The notes under the pieces are model-generated. The model saw only the letters and a list, made by a program, of their open reading frames with translations. It had not been told where the DNA came from and ran no database searches. From positions 3,038,001 to 3,102,000 of the forward strand of contig JAHQRK010000003.1 of assembly GCA_019828595.1 (NCBI GenBank): 64,000 nucleotides of DNA. Reading direction: 5' to 3'. The position numbers and the translations under genes were made by a program. The number at the start of each line of letters is the position of its first letter. Position 1 is the stretch's first letter. Below are positions 45,232 to 56,557 of this stretch, one piece after another. The stretch comes from Aphanomyces cochlioides (lineage: Eukaryota; Oomycota; Saprolegniomycetes; Saprolegniales; Verrucalvaceae).

Positions 45232-46929
45232 TAGTCGTCCATTGTCATAAGAAGGCATAGCCGGATTTTCGGCCATCCTAGTTTGTTTCGTTAAAACGAT
45301 GTTTCTTCTTTGCTGGTAGTGGCGACGATATTGGTGTCTTGTTTGGCGTCGAAGCTCGATCCTTGACGTAAACGCCGCTAGGTCCTTGAGCCGAAGATCC
45401 ATACATCTACAAATTCTTTTCCAAGAGCCTAACTCTTTGTCCGGGAATAAACACGGAAGGATCCAAGTCATCGCAAAAAATCTACAAACGGAAAAAGTAT
45501 TCTCGATTGGCGTTGTCATCGAAGTCATCAGCAAGGACCCTCTCAAGGCATTCTTCAACTGAAGTCTCATCGTCGTCTTCCATCAAAATGATTTGAGTGC
45601 TCTAGAGGGCCATGGATAGTCATAGGACAAACTTGATTCAGGCTTGCGTTGAATCGTTTTCACGTAGTACAGGTCAATCATATGCACGCTAGCACAAGAC
45701 TCTTCTGATTCTTTCTGGATAATATCGATAATCGCAGATATGCTCGATAGCTGCTGTCGCGATTCAAACTGAAAAAACTCATCAATGCCTCGTCCAGTCA
45801 ATTGCAAAGTGCGTTGCGCATTAACTAGATTGTTGTGGAAGACTCGGTTGGTCCTCGCTATGTATCAAGCTTCTTAGCATCATATCACGGATACGATATG
45901 ACAAAATCATTTTCTGTTTTTGTCCTAACTACGCCAGCATTGTGTTTAAAGTCATCTAGTTAAGAGAACATGAGCAATGCAGAGATCTGTAACATATTGT
46001 GCTCTTCTTTAGCACACTCAAAAATTAAGCAGGATAACCCTTCTCCAGCAATGATTATTGCACTCCTACATTTCCGTTTCGCTATGAGATCGTCATGTGA
46101 CCACTTGGAACAAGATTCCAACTGCGACTCATTGATATACCTCAATAATCGACGTTTAGTACAACAGAATATAAAGTTACTTCGAAGCATGCTATCGAAA
46201 GGCTCAAGGGTACGTTTGGCAGCTGAATACAAAGCAGGTTTGTAATATGCGTAGTCTTGATATAACCTACACGGTTTCTTGTCAGCTAGTCACACTTGGT
46301 AGCGTTTGTTATGCGTAGACAAAACTAGTTCACTACTTTCAGCACCATTGCAATGGTATGAACATGACGTAAATCATATCAAGTGTGTCAATAATCGGCT
46401 TTTTTCCTCTTTACAAGGTGCGATTGCCCGTAGAAGAAGATTCAAAGCGTTATGATCCACATGTAATTGTTCGTTCTGTTCGTTGTTTAGCTTGTGTAAT
46501 GCTGAGTTCTCCTTTTCTTCCATGATTCTGTGAAGATTGCACGAGAGAGAAGCCCGTAAGCGACCTGCAGTGAGATAAACAAACTTCGTCGCATTGATAT
46601 AAAACGATACTGATTGTGAGGATTATTATTACGTGGAATTTATTCTGTCGTTTATTTCCTGATGCAACTTGCAAGTTTCTTGTGGATAGGCAGGGTTTGC
46701 ATGTTGATTGTCTAGCTGAAGGAGAGGAGAAACAAACAATTATCTCGACTTTATGAATCTTCATAAATTTGTGATAATACCGTCATTGTTGTTTCCCACT
46801 CAAGGAGGGAAATGCCGTTCATAGATAAAGTCACTGATAGAGTTATCGAAACGTAGCTCGACATACATTGATAGAGTTATCGAATGAACAAAAATTCAAA
46901 CAACCAAAATGTTAAATCCTTTAAAATAC
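45232..46929. other. Transposon flank with fragments of an unidentified minus-strand gene
   Basis: Minus-strand segments 45807-45583 (LTGRGIDEFFQFESRQQLSS, IDIIQKESEESCASVHMIDL) and 45580-45240 (acidic DDDETSVEECLERVLADDF, then KDRASTPNKTPISSPLP) look like coding DNA split by short introns ending TTTGTAG, and abut the transposon insertion at 45232. Frame 46232-45960 (RSNFIFCCTKRRLLRYINES) is open too. No family recognised; could be one interrupted host gene. Confidence 0.35.
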
Positions 46930-47810
46930 ATACTACCTTTTGCCTTGGAAGGAAAGAACCAATTTCTCCACATGAACTCGTCCAGATAGGATTGCAAAAG
47001 ATCTCGGTACACCACGCATCGCCTTGAGATATTGCTTCACACGGACTTCCCACACTCCCTCAATTGACCGAGTGTGGGCACCATTCACGGGGTTAACAAA
47101 ATTTGTTGAATGATTGACCCACATGTGCGAATAGCGCATGTGGGCAAGTGCAGGACTGTATGGCGTTCGTTCGCCGAAACGTACGAGCTGAATTTGTCGG
47201 ACACAATAAGCGTTCCTAGTAGTTAGTTTAGCTAATTCAATTTCAGCCAATCAGACTTACCTTCTGCAATATGATTGGCAATAATTGGCAATAATCGTTG
47301 CTTCGTTCTGTCGTTGTAAGTGAGAACGCCAAACCATTTCTTCGTCGCTCTATCGACACCACCAAAGAGCCAGCAATCTTCGTGCTGCGTGCCGCGTCCA
47401 TACTTTGACTTCTTCAAAGAAGTTTCATCGATTTCGACGACAGATCCAACCCCTCCTATCTAATAAACCCCAAGAATGAATACAACCATGTATGTCACTT
47501 TTTACAGGTAACTTAACATTGCAAGATCGCATTTCCTTGGAGCAAATCTGGCGACAATACTTGTACCATGTGCTTGTCGTCTTGGTGGAGGCTTCTAGGT
47601 CCTCCTTCACAGAGTGTGACGTCTTCCTTGTCGCCCAATAGTAGAGGCAAAGGATCAAGGACGCCATTGGCAACCGCGAACGAAAGAAACGCGTATTTTG
47701 TCGCACGCTGTGCTCCATGTTGCATGCGCTTTTGCGGCAACGCCACCGTAGTAGGTCGTCGCTGAGGGTCATTTCGTCAGAACAAGAACAAAGCATTTTA
47801 TTACGCAATA
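46930..47810 (-). pseudogene. Merlin-type (IS1016/ISXO2-like) transposase, broken
   Basis: N-terminal segment with LLRWRCRKSACNMEHSVRQN typical of the zinc-binding head. Catalytic core: GSVVEIDETSLKKSKYGRGT (first Asp), TLIVSDKFSSYV (second Asp, after a GT-AG intron about 47222-47267), HMWVNHSTNFVNP and HTRSIEGVWEVRVK (Glu). The second Asp and the Glu blocks lie in different frames, so one frameshift (about 47160) inactivates it. Confidence 0.8.
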
Positions 47811-48500
47811 GTCCAACCTAGCAGTCCAGTGTTAAGTGAGAAATATGCAGTGTAGATCATCGGTACCTTCATGCTCCATGTTATCGCTGCTCGCTCGCTG
47901 CTCGTCGCCATCATAACGGCCTTGAACGTGAAATCGGACAAGCCCGACAAGTCGTACAGACTCTCCATGTCAGAGGAAAAGTTAAAATGACTTAGAAACT
48001 GTTACTGAATGAGATGCGGGGGCTTAAGTAAACGGGGTATACAAACCTTCATATTAAAAATATTCGTGGATATCGTGAATTCGCTTGATGCGGGGGACAA
48101 ACTTCCTTTTGGCGCCCGGTTATTATCCGTACGTTCCATCCTTGTTCGTGCCATACAGATAATAACACACAGAACATTCGATCTGTGTGGTCTTTGTATG
48201 TACGGATAATTATCCGGATACGAATGTATTTGAAATTGTTTTAAAATAAGTGCGGGGGCTACAGTAAAGTTGTGCCATAAAGACATTTTCTCGGGATTTA
48301 GGTGTACTGAGTGAAGTCAAAATGGGTCCCATCAGGTCGAGATCACGAATAAGACCATTTTGGATCGGTGATTGACAGCAAGACAATAACTGGCACCACG
48401 GCTGGGGACACATTCCATCGTTAGAAATACGAGCTAAACTACTACAAAAAATAGACAACTCCTTACAATGCTCACTTTGCAATGATGTCAAGGTCTTGAA
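47811..48500. other. Intergenic with ATCCGGAT box
   Basis: No gene supported. GGATAATTATCCGGAT at 48203-48219 matches the palindrome at the inner ends of the 59.8-60.4 kb inverted repeat. A minus-strand frame 48210-48515 has no recognised domain. Confidence 0.4.
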
Positions 48501-49188
48501 TGCCTCAGTACTCATGCTGTTAGGTGGGTGGTCGATGTGGTTGGCCTTATAACCACAAAAGTGGAGGGTTTGGCGTCTAGTTTCAGAATCATGAGTATAT
48601 ATTCTTTTTTCAATAGGAACTCCAAAGCAAAGCGTTGACTCCGGGGTCTGAGAAGCTTGTTATAAGCGACTGAATTAGAACACATACCTTGGCGAAGTCG
48701 GCAGGCCATTTCCGCATTTCCATCTGCAATGATAATTGGTGCCGTATCAAGAGAACCACAATGTGGGCACTCGAAAGAACAATTTAAGTCTACATCCAGC
48801 CTGTTGAGATGTGAGACAAATAATGCATGCATTTTTACGAGCGAAGAATAACCCAGCATGCTCCTACAAAATGTGTTTTACTGCAACATTCGTATCCACG
48901 AAGACTGTAAATATTCTTGACAACCAGAAAGACGCCCGATAATCTTGTGGCACCCTGGAAGACATTGAGGTGGATCATATTTACCAGATCCATGTCGAAA
49001 AATGTACGTTTGCTTGTTCTGAGGAATCCATAAAACAGTCCATCATAATATTGTAGCTGGAGACAATTTAGATTGGAACACACATAAGATGGTACTTTGA
49101 CAGTCTTTGGTCCTGTCATTCCAAACACAGTGCACTCGAGCAATTCACACGGATCAACCCAATCAAAAAGTCTGCCGCACACACACAT
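48500..49188 (-). pseudogene. Cys-cluster protein resembling those linked to KDZ transposons
   Basis: Minus-strand frames 49188-48835 (MCVCGRLFDWVDPCELLECT, VPSYVCSNLNCLQL, GYECCSKTHFVGACW) and 48859-48512 (NCSFECPHCGSLDTAPIIIA, DGNAEMACRLRQG). Spaced Cys pairs followed by a 'DG' segment recall the CxC zinc clusters found in front of KDZ-superfamily transposases. The frames are not joined by a clean intron and no catalytic domain follows. Confidence 0.35.
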
Positions 49189-49388
49189 GCCTCGGCCAAG
49201 ACTCTCATATTTGAAATGTGCAGGATTAAAGTCGCTGAACTCAGCGCAACCTCGCCAATGTCGTACAAGATCTTGTTCTTTTTTTTGCTGTCAACAGATA
49301 AACTATCACATGTGGTATGAAGTTTATACTCTTATAGATAAGCAAAAGTTGTGTTGCTAATTACCATTTAGACTCCTCTACCGAAGAA

Positions 49389-49810
49389 GTGATAGACAGC
49401 TATGACCAAAGTCTTGATACGCAAGACAGGAAAGTTGAAATACAAGACAAAAAAACCGAGATGCAAGAAAAGATATCTTTTTCGCGCCCAAAGGCTCCAA
49501 GCAATTCAGCAGCAATTGAGTCTGGCCTCTTTGCGATCAAGGATGGGTTGATCGCACTTGGCAACTCTATTCAAAATCAAAATCTTGCTGCACCTCCAAT
49601 GCAAGCACCTAGCGGCGCATCACTGGATGATGTCTTTGCAGCAATGCAAAGCCAATCCAACAGTATGATGGTACTTGTGCAGTCTATCCAGCAACCACCC
49701 CCACCCCCACCATCCAGCAATGCCTCGTTAGACGATGTCTAGTCTGCCATTCAAAGCCAGACAAATACCATGGCACAGCTTATTGCCCACCTTACAGCAA
49801 ATAAAGGATA
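49389..49810 (+). CDS. Harbinger accessory protein, 3' exon, with internal TAG
   Basis: Open from an acceptor-like TTACCATTTAG (49362-49372). Contains a coiled stretch (QDRKVEIQDKKTEMQEKISF) and two copies of an ASLDDV-(F/x)-A(M/I)QSQ(S/T)N motif separated by a Pro run. A TAG at 49740-49742 stands in the second copy (SLDDV-stop-SAIQSQTN); the frame then continues to TAG at 49809. The convergent neighbour is a Harbinger transposase, so this is probably its partner gene. N-terminal exons not identified. Confidence 0.5.
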
Positions 49811-49828
49811 GTAGAGTAAATATATAAT

Positions 49829-50893
49829 TCACTTTACAAAATGACTCAAAGAATCTCTCTTGGACAGTGCAGCTTGGCGGAGAAGTGGGTTTGTTTCTAC
49901 ATCAGTGTCATCGTCGGGCTGACAGTACGTATTGCGATCTCGTTCTGGGCAAGGCGTGTCAAACAGATTGTCGTTGAAATGCAAAAAGATATTGTGAATA
50001 ACAAAGCACGAAGTGATAATCTTGATGGTTTGCTCCAACGTCTTCTCGCTCATAACTGATTTAAGCATGCGGAAGCGCTCTTTCAAACGTCCAAAAGCGC
50101 ACTCGACAGCCATGCGAGTACTTGAATGCTTGTAATTGAATTTCTTTTGGTTGCGGGTTAAACGACCACCTTCCTCGTGAGGTAGATAAGGGGTAATTAG
50201 CCAAGGGAATTGAGTATACCCTGAATCTCCCAGGAGAAAACAACCCCGGGGAATCAACTTTCTAATGTGGGGGCCTATGAACGACACCTTCCATGTCTTC
50301 TTGTCCGAATAAGAACCAGGACGAATATCTATTGACATAAATCGAGTAGATGAATCAACTACAGCCTGAATATTTAGTGAAGGATCTCCGTTGCGGTTGT
50401 AGAAGCCGTCGTAGTCCTTTGGTCTATGGATGTCAATTAAAGTTCCATCGATTGCTCCAACAATTCCTGGAATCCCCTGCTTTACAGCAAACCCATTTTC
50501 GACTTCTAGCCATTTGTGAAATGACTTTGGCCAATATATCCACATCGTGGAGCATCGGGTGACGACATCAGACAACACACTCACAACATCAACACTCCAT
50601 GACTTTGACACACCAAAAGCAGCAGCACATTCTCTATAGCCTCCCTCACTTCCTAAGAAATACAGAAATATCGCTACTTTTTTTTCAAATGAATGGCGAC
50701 ATGGCCTCTCAGCGTAGTCATACATTTCTACTCGTAACAATGCAACTAGTTTCATGAAAGTTGCCTGACTGCAACGGAGATTGTCATGAAACCACTGCTC
50801 GTACATGTCGTTGCCCAGCATAGAGTCGAAATCAACCTGGGTAACAGTGAGAATATTGAACTTTCGAGCAGAAGTCGGAGACTGTGCCAACAT
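49829..50893 (-). CDS. PIF/Harbinger transposase, apparently intact
   Basis: 354 aa from MLAQSPTSARKFNILTVTQV, no stops or frame breaks. DDE_4 core: GIPGIVGAIDGTLIDIHRPK (first Asp), SIDIRPGSYSDKKTW, RGCFLLGDSGYTQFPWLITP (second Asp), RMAVECAFGRLKERFRML (Glu). N-terminal HTH-like RECAAAFGVSKSWSVDVVSV. Functions as a nuclear nuclease with its Myb-like partner. The element's ends were not located. Confidence 0.88.
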   Translation of the reverse strand: MLAQSPTSARKFNILTVTQVDFDSMLGNDMYEQWFHDNLRCSQATFMKLVALLRVEMYDYAERPCRHSFEKKVAIFLYFLGSEGGYRECAAAFGVSKSWSVDVVSVLSDVVTRCSTMWIYWPKSFHKWLEVENGFAVKQGIPGIVGAIDGTLIDIHRPKDYDGFYNRNGDPSLNIQAVVDSSTRFMSIDIRPGSYSDKKTWKVSFIGPHIRKLIPRGCFLLGDSGYTQFPWLITPYLPHEEGGRLTRNQKKFNYKHSSTRMAVECAFGRLKERFRMLKSVMSEKTLEQTIKIITSCFVIHNIFLHFNDNLFDTPCPERDRNTYCQPDDDTDVETNPLLRQAALSKRDSLSHFVK

Positions 50894-52146
50894 CAATACC
50901 ACAGTTTATATATTAAAAGTTGCCTGATATTAAAAGTTGCAAGTGGGATTTCCTATCATATTCTATATTTTGACGACAGTTGCAAAATATAATGTATGAG
51001 AGGTCTAAAAGAGAAAAGTGCCTCATCAAACCATATACCTGTCAATTGTAATAAATCAATTTTCATAGGGCATCGAACACAGATGATTGATGGAAAATAC
51101 ACAGATGATTGATGGAAAATGCAATATATATAGCCAATGGGTCTCTACAAAAGGAGGGTCATCAAGCCATGTCAAATATCTTCAGTTGGCTATGTCATCA
51201 TGTTTCCAGACTATAATCAATGGCCAAGATTTTCCCGCTGAGTCAAATACCTCGCAATGTCCATAAAATTGAGTTTCATATCCATGATATTCTATTGGTC
51301 AATATTGCGTTATCCTGGTCTCGCAGCGCGTCGGCGTGTCTCCTGGACGTAAAAGTGTTGTCGCGGAGCTTGCTGATATTGAGGGGTGGAGTGGTTGTGG
51401 CCTGCGGTGCATGTGCATCGTCGCGCCTTGACAAAAATAGTTCCAACCTTCAAGACACATGTACCAGAACAAGAAATCGAGAACCAGCCTTGATCTTGAC
51501 GACTTTCCGTTGCTAGACCACAAGAATGTAAGTGAAATCGAGTAGAGATGGTTTGTCATACCATAATGCCTTGAATTCTGCTCGCTGAGCCTTGACGTAT
51601 TTTGTTGACGCTTCCTTGGAGTCTTGGCCTTGTCTGGATGCGTTGGACTTGGAAAGTCTTGAACTGGACTTTTCGAAATTGAACAACGTTACTTGGCAAA
51701 TATTATAACCTTGATAAATTTATCAAATATTTATGATGGAAGGTATTTATGTTAATCTTAAAATTTGTATGCAGCTTATAATATATGGAAGTTCAAGTTT
51801 CACACATAGTGATTTCACTGTCAAAATTTGTATAAAATTTCAAACGTGGACGCAACTTTTAATATATAAACTGCGGTACACTCAAACAGGATGCAGAGTT
51901 AGCTATCGCTACAGCTCCTGCTGTCACTGCGATATTCACCATAGTCCAGAGGGCCAACAAAGGGGGAACGCTTTCACCGACCACAAAAGCAAAGTTGAAC
52001 ACTGTGAAGTTGAACACAAAATATCCGGTTAAGAATAACATCTGTTCTTTTCAAAAGAGAAAGTTCATGCTCCCCGACCAGGGCCTTATACGGCGACCCC
52101 GCATATCCTCTTTTGAGCTGGCTTATTGGACCATTTGAGTCATCTA
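50894..52146. other. Transposon flank, AT-rich, non-coding
   Basis: Contains a tandem ACAGATGATTGATGGAAAAT(A/G)C pair at 51079-51122 and a segment (50930-50990) with TTTCCTATCATA and AGTTGC, distantly like the 0.9-kb repeat ends. No gene supported. Confidence 0.4.
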
Positions 52147-52601
52147 CCGTATTTCCTGTAAGGTTGTCACCACTATTTTTTCCCATTGAGTTGTCACCAC
52201 TGATATAATTATTTAAATGATTCATACAAATTTATAGTATACATTTATAATACAATCTGATGAAAATTTTCGGAGTTCCCCTTGAGTTGTCACCAGTCAG
52301 ATCTTATTGGAAGAAATGCAATGGCTCAATTAGATACCAGGGCCATAAATTTGTCGTGTTCATGCGTTACAGTCGGCAAACCTGGACCCAAATGAGCGTT
52401 GCAGGTTTTCATTCTCCCAAACTGGAGTCAGCCACTCGTAAAGTCGACATACGACTGCGAAGTGTTCATGATAATAATATGATTGGTAAATAAGTCTAAT
52501 TTTTACCCAATCAAATGTACCTCGTTCTGATATCTGATTTCCTTTGGACTTGTCACCATTTTCGAAAATCATTCGTGGTGACAACCTTACGGGAAATACG
52601 G
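52147..52601. mobile_element. 455-bp MITE with 27-bp terminal inverted repeats
   Basis: Left end CCGTATTTCCTGTAAGGTTG..., right end the complement (one mismatch), arms about 27 bp through GTCACCAC. Flanked by TA on both sides (52145-52146, 52602-52603). GTTGTCACCA/CTTGTCACCA motifs recur internally. No ORF; probably mobilised by a Tc1/mariner-type transposase. Confidence 0.9.
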
Positions 52602-53572
52602 TACTGTCTAAAACTTTATCCGGAAGGGATCTCGGATTCGCGTTGATTGGTTGAAACTTTACGTTGATGGAGAGGCACCACGCTCACACGTGTAACTCTC
52701 GTTACCTTTTGGCCAAAGGTGGAATATGATCTGGCTCGTAGTCGTCCTACATCTGTGCATTGGCTCTGTCAAGTTCTGGGATTCATGGAGCGCCCCCTTC
52801 TTCATTGTCGAAATCCACGCCGAGGCGGCCTCGTTGGTTGTTGTGAGAATTTGGGAATGGGTATGCCTGCATAGTCAACAAGAGTTGGAGGATTTCAATC
52901 CAACGGTGCAAGATTCATCATTACGCATGCGAAACAGAACCGCTTGACGACATGCGCGAACTTCAAAGAACCTATGTCCCGGTCCCATCCTCGTCGCTGG
53001 AAGCTCAACGTCTCTTAATGAAACACCTACGTGCGTTTTGTCCATGACCAAGCCACTTGGTTCTGTTTTAGAGGCCGCTCCCCCTTGGACAGTGTACCCA
53101 TCGACCAGAGGTACCGCCTTCACATCATTGCAAACATACATATTGGGTAAGCTGCCGTGGGTGGCATCAATCCGCCACTTGTCCGACTGAAAGGGACGTA
53201 ACTCCATCATATTGCTCAGAATTTACAGCACGCGACATCTATTGACGCACGTTGCGTTGCTTTCCTTCGCAGTCGTGGCAGGTCGGACGGCGTGAGGACA
53301 GCACACCATGTGCAATCGACACCGAAAGCGCCTCGGCTCAAAGAAGAGCGTCAAGTGCCTGTTGTAATATTGCTATCACGGCACTGTCGCGCAAATGGGT
53401 CTCGCATGCAGCTACAATCTTCCATCTGGCCAATCGTAACTTGACGAAGCGAGCCGCTTCAACTCTGGAAGTACCATTTGGTCACTATCACCTGCTGTGG
53501 TTCGCTTCCAACTCAGCATTCGTAGTCAGTCGTCATTTCTCTGACCCTTCCACGCGCTCCTGCAGCTCGACG
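52602..53572. other. Intergenic; one open minus-strand frame
   Basis: A 111-codon minus-strand frame with true ATG (53210 down to 52875; MMELRPFQSDKWRIDATHGS) has no recognised domain. I leave it uncalled. The rest carries the promoter of the first START-FYVE gene. Confidence 0.4.
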
Positions 53573-54983
53573 ATGAAGCCTCTGTCGTCTGACTTCTTCC
53601 GGTGTCCGCCGCTCGCGAATGACGACATCACGCGCTTCAAAGCGCTCGCAGAAGCGAAATGCATTGACCTCGTATGAACTCATGGCGCAGCCAGTCGATC
53701 TGAACGCATGCATAGGTGAAAAGCACGCAGATCGTCAACGGACCGACGCAATGGACGCTCGAATACGATGCCAAGGGCTTGCAGATCTTCACGGGCTCGA
53801 ATCCAAATCTACCACTCAATCTCGGCGTCTTCTGCAGTGTCCTCGAACTCCCAGCGACAATCAACGAGCTCAAAGCGATCTTCCACTCAGAAACCACCGA
53901 CGAGTTTCGAGCATACTGCCGACGCGTGGTCAAAGATTTCGTCGATGGCCAGAGCTTGTATGTCGTTGTGCCTGCAGTTCCCAGCCAACCGCACGAATCC
54001 ACTTGCATCAAGTGGTTTGTCCAGCGAAGTCCCGCGCCTGCGATCGTCAAACAGCGCGACTGGTGTTACTTGGACGTAAGCAGCATTCTTTCTCGTTCTC
54101 GTGACTGAGAGATCTCATTTCCTAGAGCTGTCGCGAGTTTGAGCACCACGGCGTTCGCGGGTGGGTGCTGGCGTACACGTCAGTGAATCTACCTTGCTGC
54201 CCGGATCTCTACGACGCTCTCGGCTTTGTCCGTGGTCATCACCATCTCTCAGGCTATGTTATATCCGAGATTCCTGACCGTCCTGGCATGGTTCGCGTCA
54301 CGAGCTTGTATCAGCTTGATCTACGTGGTCAACTTCCCCGCTGGGTGGTGCAACTCGGTCTCAAAATTCGCTGCAAAGGCCTCTTGAAACTGCACGACTG
54401 GCTTCAGATTGCTCGGCTTCGTCAAGCGCTTCCTCGCCTTCCCCCCAAGGAAATGCTCATCCCGATCCACCAGCAGTCCAAATGTTTCCATTGCGACCAC
54501 CGCTTTGGCAGCTTTTTCCATGGCCGCAATTGTCGAATGTGTGGCCAGGTGGTGTGCAAGAATTGTTCTCGTCGGTGGCACGTTGAAGATGACGATTCCA
54601 TCCGTCTCTGCACGCTCTGCACCAAGACGACTGTCCATCTACCGCGCTCGGAAGCTCCTACGGTTGCCTTGGAGTACGAGCTCCACAACAGACCGATCCT
54701 TGGCGAATGCGACGATTCAACAAACACGCATCGAAGCGATGATGAAGATTTCACAGACGTTCTCTCGACCATGTCACCGCCGTCGCAGTCGTTTGACAGA
54801 AACGACTTGATTGTATTACCATCGAGGTGGACGCACGCCACGCCCCCGTCGATTCCTCGCGTCGAGCGTATTTACTCGAATGGAAGCAGTCGCAGCAGCA
54901 GAGACTCAAAGAATGACAACTCGGTCAACAGGGATCATCGTCGCCCTCCCATCGTCCTGTTTGACGACTCGCTGCCGCTGTAA
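53573..54983 (+). CDS. START-like / FYVE zinc-finger protein 1
   Basis: Exons 53573..53671, 53716..54075, 54126..54983; 438 aa. The short first exon encodes MKPLSSDFFRCPPLANDDIT, a motif shared by all four genes. Residues about 40-275 form a START-like lipid-binding domain (TQWTLEYDAKGLQIFTGS, CIKWFVQRSPAPAIVKQRDW). The FYVE finger is CFHCDHRFGSFFHGRNCRMC, VVCKNCSRRW, RLCTLC: eight Cys, normally PI3P binding on endosomes, though the basic R(R/K)HHCR patch is replaced by HGRNCR. Unlike its three neighbours it has no intron inside the FYVE finger. Tail ends in a conserved RNDLIVLP-type motif and LFDDSLPL. Confidence 0.88.
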
Positions 54984-56557
54984 CATCTTGATGTGTAGAC
55001 CTAATATTAATTGACAATCAAAGTACCGCTAGCAATCTAAAAACACTTTGTCATTCCCCTTGGTGTCTCCCCACGGGGGGGGATCTCCTGTGATTCATAT
55101 TGCGATGCATCAATCACCCATCAAGGTGGCATTACAGAATTGCTGGCGCTTTCGCATACAAGGAGGAGGAGGACTTATCCCCCCTCGCTCATTGGATTAC
55201 ATCAGGGGGAGATTACAAACTAGGGGGCGTTATCAACCCAGGGAACACTCTCGTGGCATGACAGAGTTGCTTTCGCATACACGAGAGGCTCCCCCTGACG
55301 AAGTATTGTATTCCTCAGGGGAAAGTCATCAACAGGGGGAAGGGGGGGAACAACCGCCTCTTGTCAATGCCTATCGTATGTCATGGAGTTTCGGGATAGA
55401 GAAGAGATCAACTGGTCGATTGGCCGTCGAGGACACCCTGGGTGCATGTGGTTTCATACACACCAGTCAATGAAAGCGAGTGAAATAGACCACCTCGACG
55501 TGGACGGACCTTGAGATGTTCTTTGGGCTGTGGCTGCGTGCCGAACATCCAAGAATGCGTCTTGTTCCCTCTCTTTCGAGGCAGTGGAAAGTCATCGACC
55601 GAACTCATGGGTGCCTGCATCTTGACCGTCCGAACCGAGAAGAGTGACACGCTCATATGAATTGAAAAGGCAACGTCTTTGTCTTGGACGGATGCGAATC
55701 CTCGGCTTGTGTATCCTTCCTTCTATCATTCGCACAACGATCCTCATGGAACTCTCATTCCCGAAGTCCCCCGTCGACGTGGTTGGTACATAATGTCGAC
55801 GGCGGACCTCACCATACTTGAGCAATGAGCGCGGCTGGATCGTCAAACAACATGGCCAGCTTTCACAAAGGGTCTGGTTGAAATCCATCCGATTGTTCAA
55901 TGTGTTGGTAATGCGCAGGAGCTCGCTGCATGGGACTGCCTTGGAATGCCCACCGCTCGTGGATCAGGAGCTTCTCCTAGGTTGCAGTATATTCGACCAA
56001 TCCAGTCGCAAACGATGATCGGCATGGAGATGGATGCACTTCCTGGAGCTCCATGTTGATCCCAGGAATGTGAATTTCCATCAACTGCGTAGCGCCGCAT
56101 CATCGTGACCACGTGGTTGGGACACAGGCGAATGTCACAGCGATCCATCCGCATTGCCGACTAAGCTGAAATAAAAAAAATTCCAGCAAGCGCGAAACGC
56201 CATCGACAGTGCACCGCGGGGTTTGACCATGGATAACACAATCACAATAAGCTCGTCGCTTGTCCCAAAGTCTTTCCAGTGACATCACCAACGATCCACG
56301 CCGTCCACTTCTCTCCCACTTGCTCCACAGCGAGAGGGAATCGGAGGGAGCCTCCCGACCGTCCAATGTCGGCGATGCCTATGTTGGTGTGAGTTAGAGA
56401 GGTGAGACGTTGGATTAGTCGGCATTACTCGTCGCGATGTATTTGTAGCGCTCTGTGCCTCCGACTGGTGCTTGTGCTCCACCAGAAGGAATCTGACCAA
56501 CAGGTGAGCTTCAACGAATCCATCAGCAAATGCCGACCAGAGTCATTCGACGTTTCT
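54984..56557. other. Spacer with G-run-rich segment
   Basis: 55060-55360 has many runs of four or more G (and C) spaced by 10-100 bp, including nine consecutive G at 55074-55082. No gene called: plus-strand frame 55048-55473 covers these runs and is compositionally odd. The rest (55480-56550) has only short frames. Confidence 0.45.

Noticed and set aside
53252..53677. ORF overlapping the first START-FYVE exon
   Set aside because: Runs across the real exon 1 in another frame; a shadow.
55048..55473. 141-codon ORF over the G-run region
   Set aside because: Gly/Arg bias comes from G runs; no recognised features.
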